Assembly (NCBI GenBank): GCA_021414025.1
Contig: JAIOPG010000002.1
Span: 62,001 to 126,000, forward strand
Origin: Planctomycetota bacterium
Lineage (GTDB): Bacteria > Planctomycetota > Phycisphaerae > Phycisphaerales > SM1A02
Direction: 5' to 3'
Length of the DNA stretch: 64,000 nucleotides
The notes under the pieces were generated by a model that was given only the letters and a program-made list of their open reading frames with translations, was not told where the DNA came from and made no database searches. This document shows positions 60,204 through 64,000 of this stretch, piece after piece. The position numbers and the translations under genes were made by a program. Every line of letters starts with the position of its first letter. Position 1 is the stretch's first letter.

Positions 60204-60995
60204 TTACTTTTTCTGCCACGAAGATTGTGGCTTGAAGGAGACGGAGGGATCGAAATGATTGAACGATGCATTGAAGTAAAGCGAAGCGAATGAATCCGTT
60301 GAAACATGCCCGTCGGCAAACCCCCACGGGCTGACGGCGTCGCCGGCGCCGACCTTGCCGGCGGCGGCGTTGGTCTGCACCTGCGTGGAGGCGATGGCGT
60401 AGGCGCCGGGGCTGTCGCCCCACTCCTCGACGTGGACGTGGTCCGCCCCGGCGAAGTCGCCGGTCTCGGTCATGCAAAGAGTGTGCACGGTCGCCGCCGG
60501 ATTCCTGATGCGTGACATCCGGTTGGTCAGGCGCGCAGGATCGATGGCGCCCCACGGCGAAAACTCCGTTGCCAAGTGATCGTTGATTCCGTAGCTCGTC
60601 TTGCGGAATCGCTTGGTCGATCCCTGCACCGGAATGCCCTGGCCGCCGTCGGCCACGGACCAGTTCGGGCTTTGATCCAGCGGACTTTTGATCGCGGCCG
60701 TCTGTTCGAAATAGGGCTGGAGCGTGGTCACGAAACTCTCGCCAATGCCCTGATCTCCGCCGCCGTGCGGCAGACGAGCATCGGCGAGATAGCCCTTGTT
60801 GGCCTCCGCGTAGGCCAGATGCGCGAGCTCCAAGCTGCGGATCTGCGACAGACTTTTTGTGACGCGGGAGGATTTCATCACCCCGTTGATCGATGGAACC
60901 AGCAGTCCGATCAGGATGGCCAGCACGGCGATCACCACCAGCAATTCAACAAGCGTGAAGCCGCTGAAAAATCGGCGAACTCGAGGAGTGCGCAT
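60204..60995 (-). CDS. Prepilin-type N-terminal cleavage protein (DUF1559-like)
   Basis: A 263-residue pseudopilin. Residues 11-35 contain the type IV prepilin signal: GFTLVELLVVIAVLAIL with Glu at +5, cut by prepilin peptidase after Gly. The rest is a globular domain (residues 40-263) ending in WGFADGHVSTDSFASLYF, the H-x-G-x-x-H-type end of DUF1559 planctomycete proteins. They are numerous in planctomycetes and thought to be surface or secretion-pilus related. Coupled to the dockerin protein. Confidence 0.85.
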   Translation of the reverse strand: MRTPRVRRFFSGFTLVELLVVIAVLAILIGLLVPSINGVMKSSRVTKSLSQIRSLELAHLAYAEANKGYLADARLPHGGGDQGIGESFVTTLQPYFEQTAAIKSPLDQSPNWSVADGGQGIPVQGSTKRFRKTSYGINDHLATEFSPWGAIDPARLTNRMSRIRNPAATVHTLCMTETGDFAGADHVHVEEWGDSPGAYAIASTQVQTNAAAGKVGAGDAVSPWGFADGHVSTDSFASLYFNASFNHFDPSVSFKPQSSWQKK

Positions 60996-61116
60996 CGAAT
61001 CATCCTTTCGTAGGAGGATCTTGAAGATGAAGATTTCAAGAGGTGAACGAACAACGCAGAAAATGCGCGGCGCAAGTGCGACGCAATTTCACGGGAACCG
61101 CTTCAGGCGGCGTTGT

Positions 61117-61506
61117 TCAGATGGAGGGGGGCGGGTTGGCCAGCGCAACCCGCGGCGACTCGATGTCGCAGGCCTGACCGATGCTGATCTCGTCGCGGGC
61201 GTACTCGGCCTGAGCGACAATCATCGTTTCGCAATTCAATCCGGCGTCATTCGTGGCGGCGGCGAGCTCGTCGCAGACTCCGCAGTGATGGCTCTGCAAC
61301 GGATTCGGGGCCTGGTGATGATCGCTGGAATCTTCAAAACATGCAGCGATTTCCCCTGCAATTGGCCCCGAAATCGTTTCGCCGGCGTGGGTACAGGAGG
61401 CGTGGTCCGTTTGGCCGGCGTGCGACATCGCATGCATCGACCGCAGGGCGGAGGTTCCCGCGAGCAGCATGGCCAGGCAAAAGATTCGCGCGAAATCACG
61501 CAGCAT
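61117..61506 (-). CDS. His/Cys-rich exported protein (DUF2946-like)
   Basis: A 129-residue protein starting MLRDFARIFCLAMLLAG; signal peptide to about residue 25. Metal-type residues are dense: SMHAMSHAGQTDHASCTHAG, CFEDSSDHHQAPNP and HHCGVCDEL. DUF2946-like proteins often accompany copper or zinc transport genes, but none is nearby. It lies upstream of the prepilin gene on the same strand, 121 bases apart. A longer start at 61635 would overlap the methylase gene and is not used. Confidence 0.65.
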   Translation of the reverse strand: MLRDFARIFCLAMLLAGTSALRSMHAMSHAGQTDHASCTHAGETISGPIAGEIAACFEDSSDHHQAPNPLQSHHCGVCDELAAATNDAGLNCETMIVAQAEYARDEISIGQACDIESPRVALANPPPSI

Positions 61507-61592
61507 TGCAGCCCATAGTAGACATCCATTCTCGATCAAGGCAAGAACGAATTTGGAAAATGAGCCCAAGGAAATTGCAATAGACTCGCGCC

Positions 61593-62381
61593 ATGAAGCC
61601 ATCGCCCCGGCCGGCGCTGAAGTTATTCGCGACAACGCTCTGGGAATACCCGAGCCAGCACTTCGACGCCGTGGACAAGGACGGGTTCCGCGTCACCATG
61701 CAGGGGGACAAGGACTATATGGGTGCCACGCCGTCGTGGGTTCTGTGGCAGTTGCTCAACCGCTACACACGCGAGGGGGACAGCGTGCTGGATCCAATGT
61801 GCGGTTCCGGCACCACGATTGATGTGTGCAATCTTTTGAAGCGGAAGCCGGTCGCATTCGATCTGGCGCCCTTCCGCGAGGACATCGTTCAGGCCGACGC
61901 CCGCAAGCTTCCGCTGGAGGACTCAAGCGTGGATTTCGCCTTCGTTGACCCGCCCTATTCGACCCACGTGAACTATTCCGAGGATCCGCGCTGCATCGGC
62001 AAGCTCGACGCCGGCGATGAATCGGGCGGGCGCGACTACTACGCGGCGATGAAGCTGGTGCTGCGGCAGATGCACCGGATCCTGCGCAACCGCCGCTACA
62101 TGGCGATCTACGTCAGCGATTCCTGGCGCAAGCGCCGCGGCGAGAAGGGCAAGGGGGGCGGCATCTTTATGCCCATCGGCTTCGAGCTCTTCGCCCAGAT
62201 GCGCGAACTCTTCCAGCCCGTCGACATCATCTGCGTGGCCCGCAAGAATTCCAAACTGGAGAGCGGGGAGTTCCGCCGCGCCGCCGAGGACGGCAACTTC
62301 TTCCTGCGCGGTTTCAACTACCTCATGATCGGCAAGAAGGTGGACGACGAGGCGCCGACCGCCAGGAAGCCCAAGCCTTGA
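61593..62381 (+). CDS. Orphan DNA methylase (N4/N6 type)
   Basis: A 262-residue enzyme with SAM motif first (SVLDPMCGSGTTIDVCNLL, residues 63-81) and a catalytic motif VDPPYSTHVNYSED (residues 112-125). The order with motif I ahead of DPPY is the alpha/gamma type, and DPPY suggests N6-adenine or N4-cytosine. RNA or small-molecule methylation cannot be excluded. No restriction enzyme lies beside it. Position on the chromosome outside the mobile elements suggests a resident regulator of DNA methylation. Confidence 0.8.
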   Translation: MKPSPRPALKLFATTLWEYPSQHFDAVDKDGFRVTMQGDKDYMGATPSWVLWQLLNRYTREGDSVLDPMCGSGTTIDVCNLLKRKPVAFDLAPFREDIVQADARKLPLEDSSVDFAFVDPPYSTHVNYSEDPRCIGKLDAGDESGGRDYYAAMKLVLRQMHRILRNRRYMAIYVSDSWRKRRGEKGKGGGIFMPIGFELFAQMRELFQPVDIICVARKNSKLESGEFRRAAEDGNFFLRGFNYLMIGKKVDDEAPTARKPKP

Positions 62382-62447
62382 ACCGCGCGGGTCCTTGCGT
62401 TCGAATTCTGAATTGAACTCGAGAGTGTTCGCAGCGCCTTGGCGCCT

Positions 62448-64000
62448 TCATTCGCCGGAGTGGAACAACGGCGTCTTGACCCAGTGGGTCAGCTTGTGCC
62501 ATGCGTCGGAGTTGGTTCCCGCCATCAGCGCCACTTCCCGCAGCGCCCGCACATTGATCTCCTCGCGCACGTTGAGCAGGATCGCCAGGGCCGGGGCGCG
62601 GCGCTGGAGCTGGTCGAAGTTGTCCTTGGAGATGGTGAAATCATCGTTGGCCCAGAGCTTGCGGGCCTCGATGATCTGGTTCAGCAGCTCGTCCAGGGCG
62701 CTCTGGCGGGTCTGCAGCAAGACATCGGCTTGGTCTCGGGTTTCGTCCTGCGGCAGCTCCGCGACCATCTGGTTGAGCATGTCCTCGGCGGGGTGGCGGT
62801 CGTAGAAAATTTCCGGATAGGCGAAGCGCCAGTAGGCGCGCTTCAATTCGCGGGCATCATCGGTGGCGAGGGAGCTGCAGGTGCCGCGCAAAATCTCCTC
62901 CTGCACCTCGACGCGGGCCCGCGCGGTCGGCTCGACGCTTTTGGCCGCCGCGGCAAGGATCTCGCGCAGCCGCGTTTCACCGGCCGCCTGGTCCTGGTCG
63001 TTGAACTTGAAGTCGGTGATCAGCTTCTTCATGTTGAGTACGAAGCTGCGCAGCGCGTCGATGGTGGCCACCCGCAGACGGTCGGAGCTCTCCACCAGCG
63101 GCACGGCGGCGTCGATGATCGCCGCATCGGTGATGGCGTTGGCCTCGGGGGAGAGCTGGGCCTGGGCGAAGGCTGCGGGCAGGTCGATGGTGGCCTCGCG
63201 GTCGATCGCCACCAGCGAGCCCGCGGGGATCTTCCGCCAGTCGATGCTCGACGCCGTCACCGCGCGCTCGATGCGCAGGCGCTCGACGCGGGGATCGTTG
63301 GGGTCCAGTCCCAGCACGGCCGCGAGCTCGGCGATGGTCTGGTCCTCGATCTCGGTCAAGGCGTTGCGCGCCGAGTCGACCTCGGTCACCAGCGTGCGCA
63401 GGCGCCGCTGTGCCTCCGGGATCGAGATGTCGGAGGATGAGGCCTCCTTCATCCGATCTTCGGCGTCCTTGATTTTCTTGGAGCGCTCCTGGAAGGCCTG
63501 ATTCCACTTGTCCACGCTGTCGGCCAGCAGCGTCATGGAGACCGCGGTCTCGGTGTCAGAGTGGGGCTGCAGCGGACGCAGCCGGCTCTCCACCCAGGGC
63601 TCGAAATCCGGGGGCAGGAAAAGCGCGAAGGTCTCGGCGCTCTTGCGGATGGGCCAGCCATCCGGCGCGGCCTCGGGCGGCGGCGGCGGAATCAGCGCGA
63701 AAATATCGCCGAGCACCTCGCTGGGAAGCAATCCCGCAATGCTGGAGCGAAGCTGCTCGCCGGATTGCTTGCGCAGCGGCTCCAGCAACTTGCGGTAGGG
63801 CTCGCCGGCCGCCTTGATCATGGCCATGTTGCGCTGCTTGAGCAGTTCCTGCCGCGCGTCCTTGGCCAGCTTGGCGCGGGGATCGTCCTTGCCGCGCATC
63901 ATGGCGTTGGCGATCCGCAGGGCGATGTCGCGGTCGTCCTTCTCCCACGCCAGCACGATCTTGGCGATCTCCACGCGCTGCGCCTGGTCGAGGTTGGGCA
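62448..64000 (-). CDS. Large helical protein, partial (runs off right edge)
   Basis: Open to the edge of the window; at least 517 codons. An in-frame Met at 63974 exists but the frame continues (PNLDQAQRVEIAK), so the true start is beyond 64000. Predominantly helical with coiled-coil stretches (WNQAFQERSKKIKDAEDRM; EAQRRLRTLVTEVDSARNAL), one Pro-rich segment (LIPPPPPEAAPDG) and no membrane segment or motif. Function unknown; the content suggests a structural or periplasmic scaffold. Confidence 0.75.
   Translation of the reverse strand, partial: PNLDQAQRVEIAKIVLAWEKDDRDIALRIANAMMRGKDDPRAKLAKDARQELLKQRNMAMIKAAGEPYRKLLEPLRKQSGEQLRSSIAGLLPSEVLGDIFALIPPPPPEAAPDGWPIRKSAETFALFLPPDFEPWVESRLRPLQPHSDTETAVSMTLLADSVDKWNQAFQERSKKIKDAEDRMKEASSSDISIPEAQRRLRTLVTEVDSARNALTEIEDQTIAELAAVLGLDPNDPRVERLRIERAVTASSIDWRKIPAGSLVAIDREATIDLPAAFAQAQLSPEANAITDAAIIDAAVPLVESSDRLRVATIDALRSFVLNMKKLITDFKFNDQDQAAGETRLREILAAAAKSVEPTARARVEVQEEILRGTCSSLATDDARELKRAYWRFAYPEIFYDRHPAEDMLNQMVAELPQDETRDQADVLLQTRQSALDELLNQIIEARKLWANDDFTISKDNFDQLQRRAPALAILLNVREEINVRALREVALMAGTNSDAWHKLTHWVKTPLFHSGE

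Overview
The window reads as a GC-rich chromosome segment from a planctomycete, most likely of the class Phycisphaerae. The evidence is a secreted protein ending in twin dockerin-like calcium motifs (DLDGSGEVDGGDLG), a PEP-CTERM exported protein, a prepilin-type protein, a membrane pyrophosphatase, a Ser/Thr kinase fused to a WD40-like propeller, and an integrase whose tail resembles ones I recall from planctomycete mobile elements. This assignment is inference; no rRNA gene is present.

Region 1 (1-20015) is most of a lambda-like prophage. All its genes lie on the minus strand and are tightly coupled by ATGA or TAATG overlaps. Reading in the direction of transcription (right to left): an early block (unknown protein, short sliding-clamp-like protein, C5 DNA methyltransferase, DUF1376 replication protein, many small proteins, MazG-like protein, N4/N6 DNA methyltransferase, integrase); an XRE-ImmA/IrrE regulator with a partner, resembling a RosmerTA pair; then a late block behind a good promoter (ParB, ParB-methyltransferase fusion, terminase, NrdR-like zinc ribbon, gpW-like protein, portal, prohead protease). 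The right edge is probably a tRNA 3'-end remnant at 19982-20015, followed by a strong hairpin terminator.

Region 2 (20.1-42.2 kb) is ordinary chromosome: a two-component-type propeller lipoprotein, a Ser/Thr kinase with propeller, pirin and a relic of a second kinase gene, a trehalose operon (trehalose-phosphatase/GH15 fusion plus a membrane-anchored trehalose-6-phosphate synthase), NhaR, a globin-domain diguanylate cyclase, a protein built of roughly 23-residue repeats, a formylglycine-generating-enzyme-like protein, a PEP-CTERM protein, a GntR regulator with a perfect operator, and a transglutaminase-like protein.

Region 3 (42250-49704) is an integrated element in the 3' end of a tRNA-Tyr gene, bounded by a 26-bp direct repeat. 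It carries an FTR1 iron-permease-like gene, a dockerin-tail fragment, an unknown HTH protein, TATGCGCT repeats, two excisionase-like proteins, a Toprim/RepA-type primase-helicase, an XRE protein and a tyrosine integrase. The striking point is that the crossover core lies in frame inside the integrase gene. The circular form would encode a longer integrase whose last 69 codons now sit at the opposite end of the element, and integration replaces that tail with antisense tRNA codons.

Region 4 (49.8-64 kb) is chromosome again: DedA protein, H+-pyrophosphatase, RlmK-like methyltransferase, a propeller protein, a ThiXYZ/SsuABC-like ABC importer, a secreted dockerin/prepilin/His-rich trio, an orphan DNA methylase, and a partial large protein running off the right edge.
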